DNA from: Amaurobius ferox
Taxonomy: Eukaryota; Arthropoda; Arachnida; Araneae; Amaurobiidae
DNA: 64,000 nt
Reading direction: 5' to 3'
Assembly (NCBI GenBank): GCA_951213105.1
Contig: OX578152.1
Coordinates: 97,749,068-97,813,067, forward strand
Under the pieces are notes generated by a model. The model worked only from the letters and a program-made list of their open reading frames with translations, did not search any database and was not told where the DNA came from. The translations under genes and the position numbers were made by a program. Shown here in pieces: positions 23,206 through 35,100 of the stretch; the stretch's first letter is position 1, and every line of letters begins with the position of its first letter.

Positions 23206-23499
23206 AATATAAATTTCCTAAACAGTTGCCTATGTGATATTGTGCCTCTGCATATATCTAACAGTTCATACATAGTTTCAATGGTTGATGGTTATTATAT
23301 ATTTTCAGCATTTGTTTACAACATTTAGCAATAAACACTAGTTGAATACCTGTTAAAAATCAACGATCTCACAAATAAGCTACCCCTGAATAATGTAAAT
23401 AGTTTAATAATTCGTGTTTCACATTTATTCGACATATATTTTCAAACTATCTACCCGTATGCAAAATGTGAAGTTTCTATGCTATTGCGATGCATATTT

Positions 23500-24545
23500 T
23501 TTTCTATCCCTTCACCTTTCGAATGTTTTTCTGTGTAACCCCCCTCCCTAAATGAACATTTTTGAAAAGCCGTATTCATCTTGGGTTTTTTATCAAATGA
23601 TTAGTCCATCTACTAAATTTCAAGCCTCTATCACATTGTAAAGGAGGCGTTTTTCATTTGTTCATCAAATCGAATGTTGTAGTGAGCCGCACCCCCTACA
23701 ATAGATAATGTTGAAATATTGAAATTGCCACTTTCTTCCTTCCCAACTATTTACCCATGCATCAAATTTGAAGTTATCTTATCGCAAAGTATGCCTTTTA
23801 TATCATTTCACCTTTCGAATGTTTTTGTGTGGAGTATCCACCCCCTTAAATATACATTTAAAAAAAAAACCCATTCTTCTTGGGTTTTCTATCAGATGAT
23901 TCACCCGTATACCAAATATCAAGCCTCTATCACGTTTTTAAAGTGGCATTTCTCCTTTATTCCGAAAATTGAACATTTTGGTGTGCCGCACCCCCTAAAG
24001 TAGAAAATATTGGAAAACTGAAATTGTACACTTTTTCCTTTCCAAACTATCTTCTCATACACCAGATTTGAAATCTTTTTCATTCTGAAGCATGTTTTTT
24101 TTATCAATTAACCTATATTCGTCTATCATATCACTATATTCATGTTGGGTGTTTTCATTAAATGATTTGCACCAAATACCAAATTTCAAGACTTTATAAA
24201 ATTTTAAAGGAGTTGTTTCTCATTTATTCGACAAATCAAACATTTTGGTGTGCAGCACCCCTTTAAGTAGAAAATATTGTAAATCTGAAATTATACACTT
24301 TTTTCCTTTCGAACGATTTACCTGTACACTAAATTTGAAGTCTATGTTATTGCAAAGCACTTTTCTATCATTTCACTTTTCAAACGTTTTGGTGTGGATC
24401 ACCCTCTCTTCGGAAAATAAGATTTTTTTCGGGGGGTTTTATTGAACGATCGAGCCATGTACCAGGTTGCAAGTCTATCTATTTGAGAAGTGCCTAAAAA
24501 AAGCATGACAGATAAACAAACGGACACTTGGCAATTAGTATATAT
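23500..24545 (+). repeat. Tandem array of ~270-300 bp units in the copy A tail
   Basis: The signature GTGAGCCGCACCCCCTA or GTGCCGCACCCCCTAAAG recurs at about 23683, 23981 and 24250 with TAGAAAATATTG-like sequence after each. TTCACCTTTCGAATGTTTT recurs at about 23511 and 23809 (variant at 24377). Each unit also carries an ATCAAATGATT and ACCAAATTTCAAG block. The last unit ends GACAGATAAACAAACGGACA then TATATATAGAT. Part of this array is present inverted in copy B, flanking the Jockey LINE. Confidence 0.7.
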
Positions 24546-27500
24546 AGATTTTTTATGTATTTCCAGGGGTTGCTCTGGAGTTTTGATTACTTTTACCAAA
24601 TGAAATCTTTCGTAAAATGGTGTTTTTATCTGCTAAATTTTATTTTGACTTTCTATTTGAAAAATTTGATTTAATTTATAAATTCTCAAATTCCAAAGAT
24701 CATTGTTTTGGAAAAGTAGTTTTCATTACAATTAGTATGCCATAATTTTTTATTTTGACATCGTCAGAATTCATGATTGCCAAATTGAATTTTTTTTTTT
24801 CAAAACATGATAATGACAATCAGCCCCTGTGTAGTATTAAAATTTTAAAAATGACAAGTGAAAACTTATTGATAATTTATACAATTGAAAAAAATATACT
24901 AAAAATAATAATTAAAAAATTCATCGAAAAGGAATGCATTTATTTTGCAAAAACATAAATACAATAGAGTCCCTATTATCCAAGCTAATGTGGATTGAAA
25001 ACAGATTGGATAATGTCACATTCAGTTAACATGGAAAAAACTTTGTATACTTCAAACTATAATATAGTGCTGACATTTGTGACAATGTTCCCCTTCCTAT
25101 CAAGGACCTCTTCGTTTCTGTTCTTAAGGAAATATAAACTATAAGAAAAAGAATATGCACAATAAATACGGAAAGAGAATAAAAAAGAATATGCACAATA
25201 ATGTTATCGGTTGAATAGGTTATTATTAATATTTGGCAAATTTTTCAGACTTGTTTGGCTATTTTTAGATAATATTTGACAACACTTGTGTCAATAGTGT
25301 GATGTGTTTTGAAGATGTCCGTTATTGAAGAGGAAGGGAAATTTTGCTGCTGAATCTGCTTCACCCACTTCTAAAGTCATAAGTCGCCACTGTTGGCTTC
25401 AAAAAATAATTTTTCAATGCGTTCTACTTTAATGAAGTCATTTTTTCCATGGTGACACCTTACCTATCTCATAAATTTTGACAACCTCCCCCTCCCCCCC
25501 CCACCACCACCACAAATGAAAAACGATATATCTTCATAACATATGTACTCTTCGTAAGATGACTGAAAACAACCATACATTATATACAGTGTTGTTTACA
25601 TTTTATATGAGATAAAAGAAACATATTTGCATACCATGCAAAGAAAATAAAAACAAGCATATATATTTTTATCCTTAATATTAGTGGCTCCCTAGCATGT
25701 GCCTGGTGAGGCTTATAAATTTCTTTTATGTTGGGTCGAATGTGGAATAAATTCACACGTATTTTTTCATTCAGCATTTTTAAGCTGCCACATTTCACTG
25801 TTTTAATATTGGTCACCATAGAAAATCCTGCTTTGCAAGACTATGTGGTCGAAAACTTATTCACCATAAAAAATAAACATTTGTTCATAACATTTGAATT
25901 TGTACTAAAGCTTATGTATAAATATTGAAAAAAAAAAATCATAGAATAATTCAAATTGTTTTATTTACCTCAAATACGTGCATAAAATCGATAGCCAAAG
26001 GGCAACAAAAATATAATTATAGCGGGAAGTGACAAATTTTGGAGGAAGAAATTTAATATTTATTCTGTTTATATAAAAAAAAATGCCTTCACCATTTATT
26101 GTTTGAATATTTGAAATAATCATACCTCAAAATCATGCTTAAATTTGATGTTCAAAACCATGAAAGTGTGAACTACGAAAATAAGAAGCCATATCTTACA
26201 GTAATGTTAATGTTTACTATTTACAATTTAAATACAACCAAATTCTCAGAAAAGAAGTAAATTTAAGTCTTTATTGAGCTTTCCTCCCATACACACTTAT
26301 TTACACAGTTATGAAATTTTCTCTTACCTTTCTATAAAGCATAATTATTCATATTTTATTTTGAAATTTCCTTGTTTCCTGAGCAAATCATTGTCAATAT
26401 AACTTAATTTTTCATTAAATATAGTAAAGTAGTATAAATATAGTATATAGTTAAATATAGTAAGTAGAAAAATAAAGAAACCTATTTACATTTTAAAATT
26501 GTCAAACGTCAAAAGACCATTATGAGAGATCAATTTTATTTTTCTATAGCAATCACTGCACAGTGCTTCAACACATTTTATCTTTATATTGATGCATCAA
26601 TAGTATTGATTTGGCAATGAACTGATGTATTGAAATTTGTACAATGCTTCGTTCACCCACAATTATTTTTAAAAATAATATAAATGTTATATTTTGCATA
26701 TGGCGAACTTTCAGATGTGGTTATTTTTTTGAAATCTAGATAAATAATGGCAGTTAGTGACAAAATGCTGCAAAAAATTACAAAAACTTTATAAACAAGT
26801 CATGTTGAATTTAAAAAAAGTAACAAGCACATCTATAGTCATTGATCTAGCATGTGATATTTGGTTTGTAGTTTTACATAGTCTTCAACAAGATCTTGGA
26901 TTCACAGTAAAAAAGATTTTAGAAATAATATATAGGTATGCAGCTATATAATTGAGTAAAGCATACACAATACTTTCATAAAATATAATTACATAAGATT
27001 AAAGATCATTTTTACATTCCCTATAAGACATAGTACACATATATTAAAAGTATTGTAATAAGCCATAAATCAAAATAAAATTTTGCGTGTATTTACATGT
27101 GCATATTTTGATCAAACTTCATCATTTTCAATGCTACGACTGTTTTGCATGCGTATATGGTATCTATCTGTGTTATTGCAATGAATGTATGTTATGTTTA
27201 TATTTGGACATATAAGAAATTTTTATGTTACTCAAATTATGAGCATACAGTTTAAATAATTTATGCGTGTTTTCTAAACTCTAAATATCAAAATGAAAGT
27301 TCTTCATTTTGATTGATAATCATATGACTTTTGTAAAAATGAAAAGTATCATGTGACTTTTGTAAAAGTGATACAAATATAAACACAACACTGTAGCATA
27401 TTGCAACACTTTCAGAAATGGTTGTTTTCTTGATATCGCTTTAAATGATGCCAATTGAGACAAAATACTGCAAAAAGTTTATACTTAAATAAGGCAGGAT

Positions 27501-28404
27501 CGAATTAAAATAAATGTATCAAGTACATCTTTAGTGATGACTTACTGTGATATTTGGTTTGTATTTTTGCATCGAATATTAGACAATATCTTAGATTCAC
27601 AGTAAAAAATATTACATATGCAGATCCTAATTGAGTAAATCATACAAAATACTTACATAAAATGTCATACATAAGATTAAAGATAAAGTTATTTCTCTAT
27701 TTAGCATATGCATGATAATTTAGCAACAGTTTCAATATAATAACAACAGTTTATAAATTTTGCTTCTAATTCTAAATCTTTTATCAGTTGCTCAGCCTCC
27801 CTAGTCAAAAATCTCATGCTATGCTACTGAATTGCAGATAAATTTAAATGAAATTATTTTTTTACAATAAGAAATTAATGCTTTATGCAATGTACACTGT
27901 ATTGGCAAGTGAAAATTTTTTGGTGAGTGAACTCGAAGCTGAAATTTCTTATCGTGCTATACATATTAAAATTAGAAATACATTATAAATACAGATAAAG
28001 TATTCAGGGCTATCAACTGAGCAGGGAAAAATACCCAAAAGGTTTGGGGACAAGGACTGCATAAAGTTTATGAATAAAAAGCAATAACTTGTGAAATAGG
28101 GAGTAGTAGAGTGCTTGCACATTTGCTACAAAGGGTCCTAAAAACTTTGTCAGCAGCAGTGAAATTATTTCTAATGGTTGGATAACCTTATCTTAATATC
28201 CTGTTTAGAACAGATGTCATGATTATGTTCCCCGCATACATAGTATTATATATATGGATAGTTCTGTAATGGGGTCGAATGTTTTGAATTTGAATTTTTG
28301 ATGGAATAGCACATTTAAAAGTTTAATGCGCGATAGAAGAAAATCAGTAAAATATTACCACAAAAAATTCATGAACACAGACTGCATGATATTTTAAGAT
28401 ACTC
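24546..28404. other. Long AT-rich stretch with old repeats
   Basis: No gene supported. 24962-25060 resembles an end of a pogo/Tigger-type element (AGAGTCCCTATTATCC, then GATTGGATAATGT). A C run with CCACCACCACCAC lies near 25490-25512. 26695-27010 and 27400-27690 are diverged direct copies (shared GTGATATTTGGTTTGTA and TTGGATTCACAGTAAAAAA or close variants). The remainder is simple AT-rich sequence. Confidence 0.5.
26695..27690 (+). repeat. Pair of diverged direct repeats, offset about 700 bp
   Basis: The block 26695-27010 recurs at 27400-27690 with many substitutions: CTTTCAGA then TGGTT, GACAAAATGCTGCAAAAA versus GACAAAATACTGCAAAAA, TGTGATATTTGGTTTGTA in both, and TACATAAGATTAAAGAT at both ends. 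The intervening sequence is unrelated. No coding potential is shared. Confidence 0.6.
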
Positions 28405-29305
28405 ATAAAAAGGTATACAAATCTACTATGAACAATACAATAGTATGCTATATTGCTGAAAAAGCTTTATATTTGAATATACAATTTCAGAGCATGATCT
28501 TTAGTCATCAAAAAGCCCACCAAGAAATCCAACTACTATGTTCAGGTTTCTAATATACGCTAAACAATAGAGTTAGATCACTAGGATTTAGCTTAAATAT
28601 ATGTGACTACCGCTATTAGTGCTTCAAGTACCATGGCAAACAAAGTAAAGACATAATACACTCCAAATTCACATTGGCTGTCACAAACTTCTAAAATCTC
28701 ATTCAAACGGAAAAAACAACAAAAAAAATGTCTGATTTCCTGCAAAATCTCTGAACAATAAATACACGGAAGCTCGGCATAAATAAAATTGAAAGTAAAT
28801 AATTTAAGCAAACAATATTTTGATGTAGGAATTCGATGTTAACGTGCTATAAACATCAAGTTAAAACCGATACAAAAATATACGGTTTACTGATAGAAAT
28901 TACGTAAACAAATAACGTATGCATAGAAAGACATATAAACCTTTAAAAAGTTATAAAATTCAAATATATAATAAATGAAAAATTGCAAAATACACTACAT
29001 CTCTTTACGTACTATAAGCATTGACGTTAAGGCTTAACAGACGATGCAAGGAAAATGCATCATTTATTACAAAAATTATCAAAAAAAATAATTTCTTTTG
29101 CCGGCGGCGACTGCCAGAAACATTAATATACATATAGAAAAGTTTACATACCTGTTATGGGTGTAGAATTATTAAAAAATAACCTCTTTTCACAAGAACT
29201 TCATATATCTCCATAAGCTTTACATTAGAGGGCACAATTTTCTAGCACCCTTTTCCGTGACGTCACGAGGGAGTTGGGAGGTCTCTTTAGATCTCGAAGG
29301 TGACG
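28405..29305 (-). mobile_element. piggyBac-like element, fragment C (5' end only)
   Basis: This equals, with divergence, the 5' non-coding part of copies A and B on the minus strand (compare 35640-36510), including AAAAGCCCACCAAGAAATC and ATACGCTAAACAATAGAG. It ends on the right with TTTAGATCTCGAAGGTGACG at 29286-29305, the element terminus. No transposase sequence is present; the left end fades into AT-rich sequence. Confidence 0.75.
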
Positions 29306-29830
29306 ATCTTTAGCAGTTTCACGGAACTCTGCCGCGTCACCTTCGAGATCTAAATTTTATAAAGGCTTGAAATTTGGTATATGGTGCAAATCATTTAATG
29401 AAAACACCCAACATGAATATAGTGATATGATAGACGAATATAGGTTAATTGATAAAAAAAAACGCTTCAGAATGAGAAATATTTCAAATCTGGTGTATGG
29501 GAAGATAGTTTGGAAGGGAAAAAGTGTACAATTTCAGTTTTCCAATATTTTCTACTTTAGGGGGTGCGGCACACCAAAATGTTCAATTTTCGGAATAAAA
29601 GAGAAATGCCACTTTAAAAACGTGATAGAGGTATATGGGTGAATCATCTGATAGAAAACCCAAGAAGAATGGGTTTTTTTAAAATGTATATTTAAGGAGG
29701 TGGATACTCCACACAAAAACATTCGAAAGGTGAAATGATATAAAAGGCATACTTTGCGATAAGATAACTTCAAATTTGATGCATGGGTAAATAGTTGGGA
29801 AGGAAGTGGCAATTTCAGTATTCCAACTTA

Positions 29831-29929
29831 ATTCAAAAAAAGAGCGATCCAATGCAAATGGTCTTTGAGGCTTTTAAATTAATCGCGGAATTTAATAAAA
29901 ACAGTGAGAAACAAACCCGCCATGAATAG
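29831..29929 (+). pseudogene. LINE ORF1 C-terminal remnant
   Basis: Thirty-two codons (IQKKSDPMQMVFEAFKLIAE, then FNKNSEKQTRHE) end at TAG 29927-29929. The helix-rich tail resembles the end of ORF1 in the other Jockey-like copy (DDFLNLLFRFGEQYG region). The ORF2 ATG at 29922 overlaps the ORF1 stop by 8 nt in another frame, as is common in this clade. Confidence 0.7.
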
Positions 29930-32609
29930 GTCCCAAAAAGAAAGTTTTAAAATAATATTTTGGAATGCGAACAGCATATCTCCAAGAATAAATGAACTTA
30001 GGAGCTACGTAAATGAAAATGATGTAGATGCCCTGCTAATCCAGGAAACTAAAGTTAGAGAAAATAAAAAACTAAATATAGCAAACTATAATAGCTATCA
30101 TACCCTTAGCTCAAATATAACTGCTAGAAATCCCCATGGAGGAACAGCAATATATATTAAAAGTAATATTCCCCACGAGGAAATAAACAACATAAATCTT
30201 CAAGGTATAGAAAATACTAGTATAAAAATTAAAATAAATAATGTAAACCCATTTATCCTAACTTCAATATATGTCAAAAACATGAGTGGTATAAATGTAG
30301 CTGCGCAGCTGGAACTGCTTTTCTCGCGATATCCAAACACAATACTCGCGGGCGACTTCAATGCACACCACCGAGCGTGGGGCAGCAGGAGAGCCAACAC
30401 ACGCGGTACACAGATACATAGATTGCTAAACACAACAAACACTGACATCATTGCACCGTCGAGACCAACCTGCTTCTCAGGTGCCAATGGCTCATTCATA
30501 GACTTTGTCCTAACGAGAAACATAGAATACGCTCACACAATTGATACCCTGGATGAATTCGACTCGGATCATCTACCGGTACTGGTGACATTCGATTTGA
30601 ACACTCCCCTTCCAGCCTCTCTGGGACAAGAGAGGGTGAACTGGAACGTATTCAAAAGAGCACTTTTCGAGCCGCATTTAGCAGTACCCAACATTATGAG
30701 CACGGCGGATATTGACTCTGCCACGCACACACTCACAACAGAAATCAGGAGAGCTATTGCATCTGCCACAACACATCGTGAGTCATCAAAAATGCCAACA
30801 CTTTCCCACCATGTCAAACAGTTAGTTAAACAGAGAAATAGAATGCGTAAGACAAGGCAGGCTAACAGAGACCCTACCCTTAAAAGGGAGCTTAATAGAC
30901 TCACGTGTAAAGTCAGTGAAAAAATTGTCGCAGAAAAGCAGCAACAGTATAAAGAATTAATCGAATCCCTTAGCCAGGAAGACGTATCGCTCTGGCAATT
31001 CGCTAAAAGACTCAGAAAACCTCAAATTAAACTCCCGCCACTAATAGATGGCGCTAATATTGCGTACTCAGACGAAGAAAAGGCAGAGGCGCTTGCTAGG
31101 CATTACGAAAAGCAATTTGAACCAAACCACGATCTAATGTGTCAGGACACCCTAAGAATGGTTAGGCAAACTCTAAACAATTTCAGGAACTCCCCGGTCA
31201 CGGCTGAGATTAACCCAGCCACCCCGCAAGAAATAGTAGAGATTATCAAAAACCTTAAAAACAGTAAAAGCCCAGGGCACGACAAAATCAGGAATATCGC
31301 GGTAAAAAACCTACCCTTAAATATAATATTTTACTTGACCATCTTAATAAATAAAATACTAGAACTAAATTATTTCCCCAAAGAATGGAAGGAAGCGATA
31401 ATTATAGCGATCCATAAACCTGGTGAGGATGCCTCAATTCCAGCCAACTACAGACCAATCAGTTTGTTGCCGACACTTAGTAAAATTACTGAGAAAATAA
31501 TTCTTAAGAGACTGAACACGCACCTTAGTGAGAATGACATTATCATTCCGGAGCAGTTTGGATTTCGGCCAAAACACTCCACCACTCATCAATTGCTGAG
31601 AGTGGTAGAGTACATTTCTTCTGGTTTTAATAATAAGACACCCACAGCTGCGATTTTTCTTGACATCCAAAAAGCCTTTGATAAAGTGTGGCACTGTGGA
31701 TTAGCTTACAAATTGATCACTCTAAAAGTCCCTGACGCACTTGTCAAACTTTTAATTTCATACCTAAATAACAGACCCTTTCAAGTCAGAGTAAAAAATA
31801 ACTTATCTACACCCAAGCTCATTAAAAGTAGTGTACCGCAAGGATCCATCCTGGGCCCGACACTCTTTAACATATATCTAAATGACATTCCCAGGACCCT
31901 AGACACGGAGCTGGCACTCTATGCAGACGACAGCGCGATACTTGCAAAACACCCTTACGTCTCAGTAATGCACAGACAGCTACAACAACACTTAGACATA
32001 CTCCAAACATGGCTGGAAAAATGGCGAATAAAATTAAATCCCAATAAATGTCATTGAATTTATTTCTCAAGAAAACGTAAACCTCCGCCTCCTCTGTACA
32101 TAAACAACCATGCCCTAAAAGCGGAAAAATCTACTAAATACCTAGGTGTAACGATAGACTCCCACCTAACTTGGAAACTGCACGTAACGAACATAATCAA
32201 AAAAGCGTATATAACCATAGGAGCCTTATACCCAATGATAGGAAACGGAAATCTAAGTTATCAAAATAAACTCCTAATTTATAAATCGGTCATCTGCCCG
32301 GGAATGCTGTATGCAGCACCCGTATGGGGATATGCCTGTAAAACTACCATAGACTTATTAGAGACAAGACAAAACAAAACCCTAAGGATTATAAGGAAAG
32401 CCCCTAGATACTTAAGAAACTCGGTAATTAGGAAAGACTTCAAAATAAAAACTGTTAGAGCCCAAATCAAAAAGCTAGCGCTTAAATTCTACAAAAATCT
32501 GCCATCTGTCCCAAATGAACTATTATTTAATCTGCATGACTATGATCATCGCAAGGCTAAATCTCGTAAGAGACCCCGCTCGGTACTTAACTTTGATATT
32601 CGGTACTAG
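29922..32609 (+). pseudogene. LINE ORF2: endonuclease and reverse transcriptase with one in-frame stop
   Basis: The start ATG at 29922 (MNRSQKESFKIIFWNANSIS) opens an endonuclease with QETKV, GDFNAHHRAWGSRRANTRG and SDHLPVL. The reverse transcriptase has SPGHDKIRN, YRPISLLPTLSKITEK, IPEQFGFRPKHSTTHQLLRV, IFLDIQKAFDKVWH, SVPQGSILGP and LYADDSAILA (YADD). The frame runs in phase to 32609 except for a single TGA at 32055-32057, just after NPNKCH and before IYFSRKRK. Including that codon it is about 895 codons, close to the family norm. No RNase H. With a single nonsense change this copy has decayed little. Confidence 0.92.
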
Positions 32610-33452
32610 GAACGTCCCACCTTAATCAGTTGATATTAAAGAAAACTCGCGATCTTTGGTTTTCTACAAAATGTTTAAAATCCTAAACTGCTAAAATGCT
32701 AGGTTACCCTCAGATCTGCATCAACCCCCCCAAACTGCTTAAACTCTTAATGTGCAACAAACTGCCACACTAGGAGCTAGGACAAATAATAAAAACAGTA
32801 AATCAAAAACCTCGAACCTCCAACTATGGACCAATGAAATAATGTCACAGTATGAAGATAAGAACCACACCTAGAGATTGGAGATTAAAGGCGCTTCGCG
32901 CCTGGTGCTCTGTTCTGGACGAAACTCTATGAAGTATTCCAACATTAGCTATTGTAGGGGGGTGCGGCTCACTACAACATTCGATTTGATGAACAAATGA
33001 AAAACGCCTCCTTTACAATGTGATAGAGGCTTGAAATTTAGTAGATGGGCTAATCATTTGATAAAAAACCCAAGATGAATACGGCTTTTCAAAAATGTTC
33101 ATTTAGGGGGGGGGGGGGGGTTACACAGAAAAACATTCGAAAGGTGAAGGGATAGATAAAATATGCATCGCAATAGCATAGAAACTTCACATTTTGTATA
33201 CGGGTAGATAGTTTGAAAGTATATGTCAAATAAATGTGAAACAAGAATTATTAAACTATTTACATTATTCAGGGGTAGCTTATTTGTGAGATCGTTGATT
33301 TTTAACAGGTATTCAACTAATGTTTATTGCTAAATGTTGTAAACAAATGCTGAAAATATATAATACCCATCAACCATTGAAACTATGTATGAACTGTTAG
33401 ATATATGCAGAGGCACAATATCACATAGGCAACTGTTTAGGAAATTTATATT

Positions 33453-33785
33453 TTGATTCACATTTCACTGTCCATCCAAGAATTATTTTCAGCTGTCCCC
33501 ATGGGGATGATTGATATTCATATTTATAAGCATAGCAAGGTACGAGCAGAGTTTCCTTACCATTTACTCAAATATGTTTCTGTTACTGACCCTGTTTCTC
33601 AATTACTCTTTTACCAAATTGGCGAAATATGTAACATTTTTATAAAATTCATAAAGTTATCGGTTATGATAAAGCTTGAATTTCAAAATTCGACATTGGA
33701 CGATACAATTTTTACTACACTGTCAGAATACTATAAATATATTGCAAGTAAAGAAATAATAAATACTTATAGAAAAGGGAAATAA
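33453..33785 (+). CDS. Counterpart of the 22795-23205 open frame in copy B
   Basis: 110 codons, starting MIHISLSIQELFSAVPMGMI, aligned without gaps to the frame in copy A. Differences include V/A, V/I, G/D, R/K and L/S; the stop comes about 26 codons earlier. It is opposite to the transposase. No recognised domain and no clear start context. Function unknown; may be non-functional. Confidence 0.22.
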   Translation: MIHISLSIQELFSAVPMGMIDIHIYKHSKVRAEFPYHLLKYVSVTDPVSQLLFYQIGEICNIFIKFIKLSVMIKLEFQNSTLDDTIFTTLSEYYKYIASKEIINTYRKGK

Positions 33786-34129
33786 ATATGCTTTATTTTC
33801 ATTATAAACAATAAAAATATACATAACATATATGTATATACATACTGCAAGGAAAGCAAATAATGGTCTCTAATTGTCTTCGTTCCTCAATAAAAATTAA
33901 AAAGCATCAAAATGTAGACCACATAATAAAAAAATCGATGCTGCCCAAGTAAGACATCATCTAGATTTATAATTGAAATCATGCACAAAAGAATTATAAA
34001 TACGATATTAAAATATATACATGCAAAAAAATAAGACAATGATGCAATTGAAATAAAAAGACAAATTTAAATGAATTAAATACCGTAAGTGAAATAATTC
34101 TTATCCTTACCTCATAAAGATTAGAGCTA

Positions 34130-35100
34130 TTATAAAGTGCAATTCTCGAGTCGACTTTCCATATGTTCCTGGACTAGTGTGGATGCTAATAACTTCGCAA
34201 ATACAGACTTTTCCTTTATTTCCTCATTATCCTTGTAGCACTGATGTAAAACGTATGAATTTACTATTGAAATATCCAGAATGCGGAAAAAACAGCTAAA
34301 GGCCATCTGCGTGTGCGACGACTTGAGGAATGTTTGGAGCATTTCTCATCAAAACTATCTACTCCACCTTTGTTTGCATTATAATATGCGATAATTTCAG
34401 GTTTCTGCGTTGCAATATCAGTGCAAACTCTGTCATGCATTGAAGAGATGAGTACTGCTGCTTTACCTTTCCTGTTGATATGCGAAATTATTCTAGATTC
34501 CTCTCGAAAGCCATATAATGTTGATCCAACTTCTCTTGTTTTATTAGGTAAAAATTTGGGTCGAATTTCTCTTTTGTTTTCTTTTCATTGTACCGATGTA
34601 AGTTAGCTTGTTTTTTCAATAAGATGTCTACAAGTTCTATGAACGAGAACCAATTATCCGCAGTGACATTTCGATTTGCTCCAAAAATAGGTTGAACAAG
34701 GTGCAAAACAGACTACGTTGGTTTAGAAAATTTTCTGTATTCAGATTGTAGCCCAATTCGGTCAGAGTCTTTTTACCACAATATATGTATGCATTGTAAA
34801 GATACCTCATAAAACTGGCACTTTTATGATTATATTGTGTTTTTATTGTTCGTGACGAGGGTCGAACTTCTGAAACAGACCATCGGTACTGATGTTTTCC
34901 ATATATATATTTAATATCCACTAAGTTTTCATTATTTCTTATCTCTCCATTTTCACCCGATTTTTCTGACAATGTTGAATCACTTTCATGTTCGGAATTT
35001 ATATATTCATCTTCTAAAATACTATCTATATCACTAACATCATTTCCAACTTCATTAAACCATCGCAAAATAGTCTCTTCAAAGTCTTTATCACCATACT
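34130..35100 (-). pseudogene. piggyBac-family transposase, internally deleted copy
   Basis: Minus-strand reading gives RQSEYGDKDFEETILRWFNE, then NDVSDIDSILEDEYIN. After YNHKS it jumps to the YLYNAYIYCGKKTLTELGYN block, skipping about 430 bp that are present in copy A, including the region of the first catalytic Asp. The RNVTADNWFSFIELVDILL block and the KGGVDSFDEKCS-like end are recognisable in shifted frames. It cannot encode an active enzyme. Confidence 0.8.

Larger units (their letters stand above)
19631..24545 (+). mobile_element. piggyBac-like element, copy A (degenerate)
   Basis: The 5' end is marked by CGTCACCTTCGTGAACTAAA, present twice in tandem at 19631-19671. The same terminus, inverted, ends copy B at 36510, and a variant ends fragment C at 29305. 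The order is: non-coding 5' region, a putative intron (donor GT at 20826, acceptor near 21033), broken transposase (21100-22560), an opposite-strand open frame (22795-23205), and a tandem-repeat tail. Copy B matches it in inverted orientation over most of its length. A lacks the 3' terminus seen in B; its tail runs on to ATTAGTATATATAGAT near 24545, so the 3' boundary is uncertain. Confidence 0.7.
29828..32932 (+). mobile_element. Jockey-clade LINE, 5'-truncated, with 11-bp target duplication
   Basis: Flanked by perfect 11-bp repeats AGTATTCCAAC at 29817-29827 and 32933-32943. The joined flanks match the uninterrupted sequence in copy A (about 23705-23735, opposite strand), which proves the boundaries. 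The insert begins in the last 32 codons of ORF1, so it is 5'-truncated. It carries nearly all of ORF2 and a 320-bp 3' UTR with a GGCGCTTCGCGCC hairpin near the end. There is no poly(A) tail at the junction. It is younger than copy B. Confidence 0.92.

Noticed and set aside
32055..32057. In-frame TGA in LINE ORF2 as a recoded (selenocysteine) codon
   Set aside because: No reason for recoding in this protein family; a single nonsense mutation is simpler.
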